A DNA stretch of 64,000 bases from CAMPKL01 sp963817465 (lineage in GTDB: Bacteria > Acidobacteriota > Terriglobia > Bryobacterales > UBA6623): assembly GCA_963817465.1 (NCBI GenBank), contig CAWFOP010000018.1, positions 1 through 64,000 on the forward strand. Direction: 5' to 3'. The position numbers and the translations under genes are program-made. Every line of letters starts with the position of its first letter. Position 1 is the stretch's first letter. A model generated the notes under the pieces. The model did no database searches and was not told the origin of the DNA. It saw only the letters and a list, made by a program, of their open reading frames with translations. Positions 39,983 to 48,953 of the stretch are shown here, piece after piece.

Positions 39983-41152
39983 TCAGAGCTTGTATCGCAA
40001 GAAGGCCCCGGCGCCGCGGAATTTCTCGAGCAGCGCTGCTTCCTCGATGAAGCGCAGCCTGGCGCCGGTCTTCTCCGCGCAGGCCACGATGGAGTCCGCA
40101 ATGGCGGCGCCGCGGCGCTCGGGATTCTCGAGGTCCTCGACGTTTCGGCCCAATTGCTCGACAAGCCTCCGGGCTGCTTCCTCCGGAATATCGAGGTCCT
40201 CGATCGGCGCGGTGAGCAGCACCTCTTCGGCGTGCCCCAGCAGCAGTTCCACCAGCACGGCTACCGGCCCCAACGCCGCAAGGCCGCCCGCGCGATATTC
40301 GTTGACCAGCTCGGTTACCCGCTTCTCATCGCTGTCCAAGTCTGCTTCCGAGAGCGCCTCGAGCGCCGTATCCAAAATTTCTTCCTCCGACGACTCGATG
40401 TCGAGCCGCAGGTCCGTGTCGATCAGCTCTTGCAACTCGCCCGGCATCGCCTCGCGCAATCGCGGGACGATCAATTCGTCGCCCGCGAGAATGAGGTGGC
40501 CGATCGCATCGCGTTCGACAATCTCTTTCAGCTTTTCGACGACTTCTTCAGCATGTTCGTCCCAGGCGTTTTCCGCGCGCCGCTGGTAGCGCCGCTGCGA
40601 CCAGCCGCCTGGCTTGCTCTTGCCGACCTTCTTGTTGCCGATGACGCGTTCCTCGGTCAGCTTACCGAGGCTCGTGACGAAGATTCGCGCCCGATTCGTG
40701 TCGGCGACGACAATCGCGCATCGCGCATACCGCTCCTGAAGCCAAGCCAGCGTGAACAAGTGCGGCTGTGAGTTGACGTAGCCCTCGCTCCGCTCCAGGG
40801 GCGCGTCCAAGAGAACGGTCTCGAACAAATTCTCGCCCGAACAGGCGAACACAATCAGCGTCTCCCCTCCGCCCTCGCGGTCCGCGTCGAGGAATTCAAG
40901 GATGCGCTCCGCGTCGGCGTCGAAGGCCTTGCGCTCGTCCGAACCCTCGGCGTAGGTCGCCGCGAGATCTTTCAGCTTGCTCTTGGCGAAGATCGTCGAG
41001 TCGCCCTGGCCGCGATGGTCGCCGCCCACGTCGAGATACAGGCTGATCACAGGAAACGGAGTCGGCTCGAAGGCCGCCATGCGCGTCAGCAATGGTTCGA
41101 GCGGAACGAGCTCTTCCGTCCCAGGTACGATCGCGGCGTCCGGGTTTGCCAT
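39983..41152 (-). CDS. baeRF / Vms1-Ankzf1-type eRF1-like protein
   Basis: A 389-residue protein resembling bacterial eRF1-family proteins, now often named Vms1/Ankzf1-type peptidyl-tRNA hydrolases. The key loop GGWSQRRYQRRAENAWDEH (about residue 195) corresponds to the GGQ-like catalytic loop of release factors, and AIVVADTNRARIFVTSLGKL precedes it as in the family. The C-terminal eL30-like part contains LILAGDELIVPRLREAMP and a later VLVELLLGHAEEVLL. It may release stalled nascent chains or act in stress; activity in bacteria is little tested. ATG 41152 was chosen because upstream residues look like non-coding sequence. Confidence 0.82.
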   Translation of the reverse strand: MANPDAAIVPGTEELVPLEPLLTRMAAFEPTPFPVISLYLDVGGDHRGQGDSTIFAKSKLKDLAATYAEGSDERKAFDADAERILEFLDADREGGGETLIVFACSGENLFETVLLDAPLERSEGYVNSQPHLFTLAWLQERYARCAIVVADTNRARIFVTSLGKLTEERVIGNKKVGKSKPGGWSQRRYQRRAENAWDEHAEEVVEKLKEIVERDAIGHLILAGDELIVPRLREAMPGELQELIDTDLRLDIESSEEEILDTALEALSEADLDSDEKRVTELVNEYRAGGLAALGPVAVLVELLLGHAEEVLLTAPIEDLDIPEEAARRLVEQLGRNVEDLENPERRGAAIADSIVACAEKTGARLRFIEEAALLEKFRGAGAFLRYKL

Positions 41153-41199
41153 GTGCCCGATAGAGGCGCCCCCTAGGCCCGCCGTTACAGTCGGCAAGG

Positions 41200-41736
41200 T
41201 CAGCGGATGAACCGCTGGACGAAGTCTTCGCCCAACCCGCATTCGGCGTAGTGCGCGCGGCACATGTCGATCTTGGTGAAGACGTCCTCGTAGCCGATGT
41301 TCTTGCCCCACGGATCGACGTAGTTCATGATGCCGTTCACCTGAAACAACGTGATCATCTCCTTGCAGTCGTCCGGCACGTAGAGGGTGTGCGTTTCGCC
41401 CGGCGGCTCATAGACATAGCCGCCCTCCTCGGCGGTCCAGTCGTGCTCCAGGTAGCGCCATTTGCCTTTGAGCACGTAGCCGTGAACCGGCTGCGGATGG
41501 CGGTGCCGCGCCAGGATGCCCGACTTTTGCACCTTGAGCAGATTGACCCAGTAGCCCTGGCTGATGCTCAGGCACAAGGGCCGAAACCAGACGCTCTCGG
41601 CCTGCGGCACCCAAACGCGATCGTCTTCGGGCAACACGCTGGCAATGACGATCTCGGTCGCCGCGTCCCGCGGGAACGGCAACTGGTAGGGCATGGACTT
41701 CTGGTCTTGATGTTTGGCGTCAGCGTCGATCGGCAC
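41200..41736 (-). CDS. 2,4'-dihydroxyacetophenone dioxygenase-like cupin
   Basis: A 178-residue single-domain cupin. It matches the 2,4'-dihydroxyacetophenone dioxygenase (DAD) family, which cleaves a C-C bond with non-haem iron. The likely ligands are in ARHRHPQPVHGYVLKG and PPGETHTLYVP. The family phrases ISQGYWVNLLKV and GIMNYVDPWG are present. DAD-family names are spread over many proteins of unproven substrate, so treat the specific activity with caution. It is upstream of the baeRF gene on the same strand. Confidence 0.8.
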   Translation of the reverse strand: MPIDADAKHQDQKSMPYQLPFPRDAATEIVIASVLPEDDRVWVPQAESVWFRPLCLSISQGYWVNLLKVQKSGILARHRHPQPVHGYVLKGKWRYLEHDWTAEEGGYVYEPPGETHTLYVPDDCKEMITLFQVNGIMNYVDPWGKNIGYEDVFTKIDMCRAHYAECGLGEDFVQRFIR

Positions 41737-41795
41737 GGCGGGCTTCTCCGCACGCTAATGTAGCAACACGCCTGCGCCGACCGCCGCGGATTCGG

Positions 41796-41801
41796 TAGAA
41801 T
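41796..41801 (+). promoter_or_regulatory. candidate -10 box of the GNAT gene
   Basis: TAGAAT in GGTAGAAT, 17 bases before ATG 41819. It belongs to the recurring GSTASAMT-like boxes. Confidence 0.3.
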
Positions 41802-41818
41802 CGGCGGTCGAGCGCCTG

Positions 41819-42257
41819 ATGGAGTATCGCTTTGCGGAGTTAGCGGATATCCCTGTGCTTGTCGAAGCGCACGCGCAGTTGCAAATCGACCTGGCGGAGG
41901 CGCGGCCCGCGCACCCGGGCGAGCTCGAAAAGCGGTTCTGGACCTGGCTGGGCGGCGATCACCGCATCGTGCTGTTCGAGCGCGACAGCCGCTTGGCGGC
42001 CTACGCGCTCTATCTGCCCAAAGAGTCGGCGATCGAGTTGCAGCAATTCTTCGTGCGCCGCGACCTGCGTCCGACCAGCGCCGGGCGCGACGCCTTCCGG
42101 CTGCTGCGCAACGAGGTCTGGTCCGGCGCATGCGCGCGTCCACGTCGAAGTCCCGTGGGACGACCCGGCGATGCTCGATTTCTGGCGTTCGCAAGGCTTT
42201 CAAGAGAAGCGCGTGCGCTTCGAGCTTCCTGCGAGCTCCAACTCGCCTAGGCCCTAG
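41819..42257 (+). CDS. GNAT-family acetyltransferase-like protein (frame break)
   Basis: About 145 residues if one base (T near 42122) is removed, which joins LLRNEVW to PAHARVHVEVPWDDP. The GNAT pattern is an N-terminal FAELADIPVLVEAHAQL, a central LPKESAIELQQFFVRRDLRP leading to an acetyl-CoA loop, and a terminal MLDFWRSQGFQEKRVRFEL. The acetyl-CoA signature RxxGxA/G is poorly kept (PTSAGRDAF). Acyl acceptor unknown. The corrected length is a multiple of three. It overlaps the HupE-like gene's stop on the other strand by four bases. Confidence 0.75.
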
Positions 42258-43360
42258 AAGAACGCTCGCTGGATCGCCCAATACACGCCCACCGCGGCGA
42301 TCACCGCCGATGCGGGAATCACGACCGCCTTGCGGTAGTACGGCTTGTTCCGCAGCCACCCGACCGCCGCAAAGGCGAGCGCCACAACCGAAAGCTGCCC
42401 CAACTCGACTCCGACGTTGAACGACACCAGCGCCGGCACGAACTGCGTGCGCGGCAAGCCTAGTTCCTTCAGCACGCTGGCGAAGCCGAGGCCGTGCAGC
42501 AGGCCGAACCCGAACACCACCGCCGGCCGCCAAGCGTGCAGCTTCGAGGTGCAAATGTTCTCGACCGCCACATAGGCGATCGAGGCGGCGATCAGCGACT
42601 CCACCAGCCGCGACGGCAACGAAACCACGCCGAACATCGACAACGCCAAGGTGACCGAATGCGCCACCGTGAAGGCCGTGATTTGCAGCAGCAGCGGACG
42701 CAGATACGCGCTCAGCAGGAACAATCCCAGCACGAACAGGATGTGGTCCACGCCCTTCGGCAGGATGTGCTCGTAGCCCAGGATCGTGTAGCGCCGCAGC
42801 ACTTCGCTCGTCGTCATCGTCTGCTCGCCGCCGCCCAGCTTGAACGGCGGGCTGTCTTCGCCGATGTCGAGCGTGTAGCGCGCCGGCTCGGGGGCCGAAG
42901 GATCGAAAATCGTCAACTGCACGACCTTGAACGCGCGCGACGCGCCGAAGGTGAACGTCTTCGCGCCGTCCGGGACCTTGCCGACCAGCCGAGCGATCGT
43001 GCCCAGCACCGTCGGGATTTCGGCGTTCGTGGCCGCGGGAGTGCCGTACAGCGGGAACCCCACCGGCGGGAATTGCTTTTCGCCGTCGAAGCGGATCCGC
43101 AGCAGCCGCACAATCGAGCGCTTGGCCTGGTCGACGGCCGCCTCGAACTCTTCAGGCGACAGCTCGCGCATCCGCTCGGCGACGAGCTTCGAGTCCGTGT
43201 CAGGCGGCATGCCCAACGCGAAGGCGTCCGCATCGAGACCGAGGTCGATCTGATACGTCCCGTCGCCGCGGAAAACGACGGCGGCCTCGGTGATCTTGAA
43301 GTTGTGGGCGAAGGCGGCTGAAGCCGACAGCAGCAACAACAGCGGCAGGGCGGCGCGCAT
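42254..43360 (-). CDS. HupE/UreJ-2 family membrane protein
   Basis: About 368 residues. A signal peptide (RAALPLLLLLSASAAFA) and an exported beta-rich N-terminal half (about 20-185) precede a HupE/UreJ_2 membrane domain of about six helices. Family motifs are LPKGVDHILFVLGLFLLS, HSVTLALSMFGVVSLPSRLV and FGFGLLHGLGFASVL. HupE/UreJ proteins are linked to nickel or cobalt uptake; for the UreJ_2 branch this is not proven. The reading frame is continuous with the upstream SDR gene, but a signal peptide in mid-protein is implausible, so I start it at ATG 43360. Confidence 0.8.
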   Translation of the reverse strand: MRAALPLLLLLSASAAFAHNFKITEAAVVFRGDGTYQIDLGLDADAFALGMPPDTDSKLVAERMRELSPEEFEAAVDQAKRSIVRLLRIRFDGEKQFPPVGFPLYGTPAATNAEIPTVLGTIARLVGKVPDGAKTFTFGASRAFKVVQLTIFDPSAPEPARYTLDIGEDSPPFKLGGGEQTMTTSEVLRRYTILGYEHILPKGVDHILFVLGLFLLSAYLRPLLLQITAFTVAHSVTLALSMFGVVSLPSRLVESLIAASIAYVAVENICTSKLHAWRPAVVFGFGLLHGLGFASVLKELGLPRTQFVPALVSFNVGVELGQLSVVALAFAAVGWLRNKPYYRKAVVIPASAVIAAVGVYWAIQRAFF

Positions 43361-43389
43361 GACAGCGTAGTATCGCAAGGTCGCCCCGC

Positions 43390-44239
43390 TTAGCCTTTGC
43401 CGGGACGCGAGGTAGTGTTGCGCCAGAAAGGCGTCCCACATCGAGTCGCTGAAGATCGCGCGCTGCAGCAGCAACGCCTTGGCCGAGGCCGTCACCGTGT
43501 AGCGCGCCTTGGGCGAGCGCGCTTCCAAAGCCTTCTCGATCACCCGCGCGACATCGTCCGGCTCGCCCCCGAGCTTGGCGAGTACGCCCTTCGTGTACGC
43601 GTCCCGAGTCGCCTCGGCCACTCTACGCATGAACCCGACGTACGGGCTGTCGGGCGATTGTCCGGGCAGCCCGCCCACGGCGGTCTTGTCGAACTGCGTG
43701 CGAATGATGCCCGGCTCGATGAGGATCACGTCGATCCCGAAGCCGCGCACCTCGAAGCGCAACGCGTCGCTGATCGACTCGATCGCATGCTTGGTCGCGT
43801 GGTAGAACCCGCCGCCGGGGAAGGTCAGCTTGCCGCCCATCGAGCTGAGGTTCACGATCTTGCCCCGGCCCTGCTCGCGCATCTTCGGCAGGACGAGCTG
43901 AGTGAGGCGTACGAGGCCAAAAACGTTCGTCTCGAACTGCTTACGCACCAGCTCGAGCGGCGTCTCTTCGATCGTTCCGGACTGGCTGTAGCCGGCGTTG
44001 TTGATCAGGACGCCGACGGCGCCGTGATCGCGTTCGACTTCCGCCACGGCGGCGCGCATCGAGGCCTCGTCGGTCACGTCGAGCTCGAGCGCGCGGCAAC
44101 CGGCGTCGACGAGCTCGCGTAGGTCTTCGACCCTGCGAGCGGTGGCGTAGACAAGCCGATCCCCGCGCACCAACCGCAGGGCCGTCGCCCGACCGATTCC
44201 GCTCGAGCAGCCGGTAATCAGCACAGCGCGGGAAGACAT
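43390..44239 (-). CDS. short-chain dehydrogenase/reductase (SDR)
   Basis: About 280 residues. A classical SDR: cofactor site ITGCSSGIGRATALRL near residue 8, NNAGYSQSG near 85, catalytic Ser in NLSSMGGKLTFPGGG, and the YxxxK motif FYHATKHAI near 155. The C-terminal ARYTVTASAKALLL is the usual end of this oxidoreductase subgroup. The sequence runs without a stop into the HupE-like gene. A single-base insertion near 43400 would explain this: one base removed, the frame ends at TAA 43392-43390. Substrate unknown. It is in one run with greA and the phosphatidyltransferase. Confidence 0.82.
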
Positions 44240-44282
44240 ACCGCTATTGTGCCGAACGCGCTTTTGGAAGAACCGGGGAATC

Positions 44283-44960
44283 TCAGACCGAGCGGAAACC
44301 TTCTTGCAGATCCGCGCCCGACTTGGCCGCTTTGGCCTTGGCCGTCGCAGCGGCGGGCGCGGCCTGCGGGTTCTGCCCGATGCGCTCGGTTTCTTGCCAG
44401 GTGTGAACCACGCGGTGAATCACGGTCAAGTTCGAGAGGATCGCGATCACCCACAGCACCGGCGCGACGCGGTTGGCCAGCGTCCCGATAATGATCAGCA
44501 CGATGCGCTCCGGGCGCTCCAGGAAGCCGACCTTGCACTTGGGAATCTCGTTCTCGGCGCGCGCTCGCGAGTAGCTCACCATCACTGAGCCGGTCATCGC
44601 GACCGCCGTCAGCACGATGTAGCCGAACTGGTTGATGCGCGCGTAGTAGACCAACAAGCCCATCAGCAGGATCAGGTCGGAGTAGCGGTCGATAATCGAG
44701 TCGAGAAAGCCCCCGAAGCGGGTCACGCGGCCGCTCAGCCGCGCGATCGGGCCGTCGACCAAATCGAAGATGGCGGCCAGAAGAACCACTAAGCCGGCTT
44801 TCGTGAACTCGCCGCGCGCCAACATCCACGCCGCGGCGCCGTTGATCAGCAGCCCGAGGCAAGTGAAGACGTTGGGATGGATGCGGGTGACGGAGAGCAG
44901 CTTCACAAGGCCGCTCAAGATTCGGCTGCAAACGGCGCCGATCGCCCCGGAAAAGGTCAT
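44283..44960 (-). CDS. CDP-alcohol phosphatidyltransferase family protein
   Basis: A 225-residue integral membrane enzyme that joins a CDP-diacylglycerol-type donor to an alcohol such as glycerol phosphate, serine or inositol phosphate. The complete signature is DLVDGPIARLSGRVTRFGG followed by FLDSIIDRYSD (DxxDGxxARx8GxxxDxxxD), near residues 66-95. About six membrane helices are visible and the tail is Ala/Lys rich. The presence of inositol-3-phosphate synthase in the same window makes phosphatidylinositol-phosphate synthesis an attractive guess. PgsA is the main alternative. It lies 25 bases downstream of greA. Confidence 0.9.
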   Translation of the reverse strand: MTFSGAIGAVCSRILSGLVKLLSVTRIHPNVFTCLGLLINGAAAWMLARGEFTKAGLVVLLAAIFDLVDGPIARLSGRVTRFGGFLDSIIDRYSDLILLMGLLVYYARINQFGYIVLTAVAMTGSVMVSYSRARAENEIPKCKVGFLERPERIVLIIIGTLANRVAPVLWVIAILSNLTVIHRVVHTWQETERIGQNPQAAPAAATAKAKAAKSGADLQEGFRSV

Positions 44961-44985
44961 TAGCGTCTCTAAAATCGCGTCGAGG

Positions 44986-45462
44986 CTATGCCTTGACCCT
45001 GTCGTGGATCGTCGTAAAGCTTATCACTTCCATCTCTTTGCGGCCGCCGGGAGTGTCGATCTCGATGACGTCGCCGTCTTGCTTCGATATCAGAGCGCGT
45101 CCGATCGGCGATGTCGTCGAGATCTTCCCGTTCGGAACATCGGAGTCTTCCGACGCGACCAGCTCGTACTCGATCTCTTTCTCCGCGACCATATCATAAA
45201 CCCGGACCGTTGACCCCAGTCCGATTGCATCGTTACGGATTTTTGTGAAATCGATCATCCGCAACTCGCCCAACCGCTTGGTGATGCGCCCCAGTTGAGC
45301 GCTGACCAGATCCTGCCGCTCCTTCGCCGCGGCGTACTCGGCGTTCTCGCTCAAGTCGCCCAGCTCCCTGGCGCGTTGAATCTCTTTGGGCAGCTCGTTC
45401 TTGAGCTCATATTCGAGCTTGCGTTTCTCTTCTTCGAGTCTGCGTACGAATTCCGGAACCAT
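44986..45462 (-). CDS. greA: transcription elongation factor GreA
   Basis: 158 residues, the exact size of typical GreA. The N-terminal coiled coil (about 1-75) carries the acidic tip GDLSENAEYAAAKERQ that enters the RNA polymerase secondary channel and stimulates cleavage of backtracked RNA. The C-terminal domain has LVASEDSDVPNGKISTTSPI and IGRALISKQDGDVIEI. A perfect TATAAT lies upstream and a short 5' hairpin follows it. First gene of a run with the phosphatidyltransferase. Confidence 0.97.
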   Translation of the reverse strand: MVPEFVRRLEEEKRKLEYELKNELPKEIQRARELGDLSENAEYAAAKERQDLVSAQLGRITKRLGELRMIDFTKIRNDAIGLGSTVRVYDMVAEKEIEYELVASEDSDVPNGKISTTSPIGRALISKQDGDVIEIDTPGGRKEMEVISFTTIHDRVKA

Positions 45463-45492
45463 TGGCGCTTTCCTGAGGGCGGGTATGAAAAG

Positions 45493-45512
45493 ACCGGCCC
45501 CACGGGACCGGT
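45493..45512 (-). promoter_or_regulatory. stem-loop in the greA leader
   Basis: On the minus strand ACCGGTCCC-GTG-GGGCCGGT pairs with one bulged T, followed by CTTTTC. It would sit at the very 5' end of the greA message if transcription starts about seven bases after the -10 box. It may protect the RNA or modulate expression. Confidence 0.4.
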
Positions 45513-45521
45513 TTGGACTCT

Positions 45522-45527
45522 ATTATA
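45522..45527 (-). promoter_or_regulatory. -10 box of greA
   Basis: A perfect TATAAT on the minus strand, 60 bases before the greA ATG. No clear TTGACA lies 16-18 bases upstream, so the -35 is weak or absent. Confidence 0.5.
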
Positions 45528-45710
45528 CCTCCCGCCAAACCTCCTCGCCCCGGTTCTCCTGCGTTTCGGCGGCGAGCGGCGCTCTTGCCGGTAACAAGCC
45601 CCGCAAGCGGCGCCGGCGGCGGCGAGATGACGTCGCGCCGTCATCTTTGGGCGGCGTTGTGGGAACCTGGGCCGGTTCGGTTCCGTATGTCCGTCCAAGG
45701 ACCGCTCGAC

Positions 45711-48178
45711 ATGCATCAACTCCTTCGCGACATCCGTTACGGAGTCCGCGCGTTGGCGCGCGACAAGGTATTCTCCGCGACCGTCATTGCGACTCTGGCG
45801 GTTTGCATCGCGGCCAACACCGCCACGTTCAGCATCGTCAACTCGGTCCTGCTGCGGCCGTTGCCGGTCCCCGAGTCCGAATCGATTCTGCTGATGGCGA
45901 ACAGCTACCCGGGCGCCGGCGTGGGCGACCTCAAGCTGAGCGCGGCGGGCGACTACTACGACCGCCTGCGAGACGTCACGGTCTTCTCGGAACAAGCGAT
46001 GTTCTCAATGGGCGGCCAGACCGTCGAGATCGGCGGGACGCCCCAGCGAATCGAGGCCATGAACGCCACGCCGTCGCTGTTCCGCTTGCTGCGCATACCG
46101 CCGGCGCTGGGCCGCACTTTCGACGACGAAGAGGGCGAGATCGGCGCGGAGCGCAAAGTCATCCTCAGCTATGGTCTCTGGCGCCAGCTCTACGGCGGCG
46201 ACCCCGCCGCCGTCGGACGCGACCTGCGGCTGAGCGGGCGGCAGTACACGGTCGTCGGCGTGATGCCCGCCGACTTCAGCTTCGTCAATCCCGCCGTCAA
46301 ACTCTGGACGCCATTGGCCTTTTCGGCCGAGCTGAAGCAGACCCATCACAGCAACAACTGGTACAACATCGGACGCCTCAAACCCGGCGCGACGATCCAG
46401 CAAGCTCAAACGCAGGTCGACGCCCTCAACGCCGCCAATCTCGAAAAGATGCCGCAAATGCAAGCAAGCCCTGATCGACGCGGGCTTCCACACTGTTGTC
46501 ATGCCGCTGCAAGAGATGCTGGTCGGCGACGCCAGAAGCACCCTTTACTTGCTCTGGGGCGGCGCCGTCTTCGTGCTTCTGATCGGGGCGCTCAACGTCG
46601 CGAATCTGGCGCTCGTCCGGATGACCCTCAAACGCAAGGAATTGGCGACGCGGCAAGCCTTGGGAGCGCGCGGCTCGCAGGCTATGCGGCAGTTCATCAT
46701 CGAGAACCTGCTGGCGGCGCTGGCGGGCGGAGTCGCCGGCGTCGGTCTCGGCGCGGGCTTGCTGCGCGCTCTGCAACGCTTCGGACTCGAGCAACTTCCG
46801 CGCGCCTCCGAAATCCGAATGGACGCCTCGGTCGTTCTGGTCGCCATGGCGATGGCCGCGATTGTGGGTCTGTTAATCGGCTGCGCCCCGCTCGCCCAAG
46901 CCTTCCGCATCAACCTGAGCCGGGCGCTGCACGACGACAGCCGCGGCGGCACCAGCAGCCGCGCAACCAACCGCCTGCGCCAGACTCTCGTAGCGGCGCA
47001 GATCGGCTTCGCCTTCGTGCTTCTGCTCGGCGCCGGTCTGCTGTTCGCAAGCCTGCGCGAACTGCTTCATGTCAACCCCGGATTCCGCACCGACCATGTG
47101 CTCACGATGTCCACCCGAGCGTCCTCGGCGACGTACAAGGCAGACAACGAACAGCGCGACCTCATGCGGCGATCCTTGGCGGCCATTCGCGCCATTCCGG
47201 GAGTCGAAGCGGCCGGCGCCACCACCTCCATCCCGTTCGGCAGCGATAACAGCGACAGCGTCATCTTCGCCGAGGGCTACCAGATGAAACCCGGCGAATC
47301 GGTCATCTCCCCGCGGCAGATCAGGGCGACGCCGGGCTACTTCGAAGCGATGGAGATTCCGCTTATTCGCGGCCGCTATTTCACCGACGCCGACGATGAA
47401 GCGGCGACTCCGGCCATCATCGTCGACGAACGCCTCGCCCAGCGCTTCTGGCCCGACCAAGATCCCATCGGCCGGCGCATGTATCAGCCCGAGGGCGTGG
47501 ACGACATCTTCAAGGTCGACGAAAACACGCGCTGGCTCACCGTCGTCGGAGTTGTCCGGCATGTCAACCATGACGACCTCGCCGGCTCGGGAACTCCCGT
47601 CGGCGCGTACTACTTTCCGCTCGCGCAATCTCCGGTTCTCTCGTTCACCTTCGCGGTCAAAACCGCCGGAGAGCCGACCGCCGTAGCGAGCGCCGTGCGG
47701 AAGGAGATGGCGCGCATCGATCCCGAGCTCGCGCTGTTCGACATTCAGACCATGGCCGAGCGGGCGGAGCTGACGCTGTCCTCTCGCCGCACCGCGATGA
47801 CGCTTGGCGATGGGCTTCGGCGGCGTCGCGCTGTTCCTGTCCGCCATCGGCATCTACGGCCTGCTGGCCTACTATGTCACGCAGCGCCGGCGCGAGATCG
47901 GCATTCGCGTGGCGCTCGGCAGCACGACCGGCAAAGTCGTCAAGCTGGTGCTGCGCGAAGGCCTGCTGCTGGCCGGCGCCGGCCTCATCCTCGGCATCGG
48001 CGGCGCAATCGCGCTGCGCAATGTGATGGCTCACGAGCTGTTCGGCGTGAGCGCCCTCGATCCGCTGGTGATCGGCGGCGTCGCCGTGCTGCTAGCGGCC
48101 GTTGTCGCCGCCGCCTCCGCGCTTCCCGCCCGGCGCGCCGGCCGCATCGACCCGGTCCGCGCGATCAACTGCGAATGA
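45711..48178 (+). CDS. ADOP-family duplicated MacB/FtsX permease (two frame breaks)
   Basis: About 821 residues after removing a C near 46461 and a T near 47804. It has two copies of MacB-type periplasmic domain plus FtsX permease, the 'acidobacterial duplicated orphan permease' layout. The N-terminal LLRDIRYGVRALARDKVFSA and first helix lead to a periplasmic domain, then LYLLWGGAVFVLLIGALNVA and the second half, ending GIYGLLAYYVTQRRREIGIRVAL and ALPARRAGRIDPVRAI. No ATPase gene is nearby, as is usual for this family. ATG 45711 is the likely start; 45687 is possible. Its substrate and partner are unknown. Its TGA abuts the stop of the convergent PIG-L gene. Confidence 0.9.
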
Positions 48179-48943
48179 TTACCGCGGCGCCGAAACGGCC
48201 AGGTCGCCCAGCAAACCGGCGAGAAGGTCGTCGTCGGGGTAGGGGTGCCCCACGTGCTGCCGGAAGCCCTCGGCGTAGTCGACGCCCATCCGACTCCCCA
48301 TCTCCGCCGCCCACTTTTTCATCTCCTCGATGTAGTGGTCCATGCCGTGCTGCGCGCGCAGCCACTCGCGCTGGCTCTCGTGGCAAGCCAGCATGTCGGC
48401 CTTCAAGCCGATCACGCTCGAGACGTCGACGAACACGCTGAACTCCGCCGACTTGCCGAAAATGTCGACGCCTTCGGCGGGAGACACGTAGTAGAGATGC
48501 GGAATCGCCTTCACGGACCCGGCGGCCGGGCGCCGCCCCGTATCGAAGTTCGGCGCCGGCGCCGCGAAGCAGGCCGCTCGCGTCACCAGACTCGTCTGCT
48601 CGTGGTCGGCCATATAGTCGTGCGGCGGATGCGTGAAGACCACGTCCGGCGCCGTTTCCCGCAACAGCTCGACCGCCGCTTCGAGCGTCGGCCCGTCGTA
48701 GAACACGCGGAGGTCGCGACGATCGAGGCAGTGATACTCGGCGCGAACCTTCGCCGCGCCGTCGGCGGCCTCTTTGCGTCGGATGCCCGCGATCTCCGAC
48801 GGCGAATGCTCGCGAGACCCGCAATCGCCGGGCGTCATCGAGGCGATGTGGACGTCCCAGCCTCTCTCCTGCAACAACGCCAACGTGCCGCCGCAAAAAA
48901 TCTCGGCGTCGTCGGGATGAGCCATTAACGACAGGGCGCGCAT
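48179..48943 (-). CDS. PIG-L/LmbE family deacetylase
   Basis: A 254-residue zinc-dependent deacetylase of the PIG-L/LmbE/BshB family, acting on N-acetylglucosaminyl compounds. AHPDDAEIFCGGTL near residue 8 gives the first metal ligands and the base, and THPPHDYMADHEQTS near 105 gives the third ligand and catalytic His. Length is close to bacillithiol deacetylases (BshB1), but no other bacillithiol gene is in view, so the substrate is open. The MBL lipoprotein gene lies 10 bases upstream on the same strand. Confidence 0.9.
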   Translation of the reverse strand: MRALSLMAHPDDAEIFCGGTLALLQERGWDVHIASMTPGDCGSREHSPSEIAGIRRKEAADGAAKVRAEYHCLDRRDLRVFYDGPTLEAAVELLRETAPDVVFTHPPHDYMADHEQTSLVTRAACFAAPAPNFDTGRRPAAGSVKAIPHLYYVSPAEGVDIFGKSAEFSVFVDVSSVIGLKADMLACHESQREWLRAQHGMDHYIEEMKKWAAEMGSRMGVDYAEGFRQHVGHPYPDDDLLAGLLGDLAVSAPR

Positions 48944-48953
48944 GAGCGATAGC

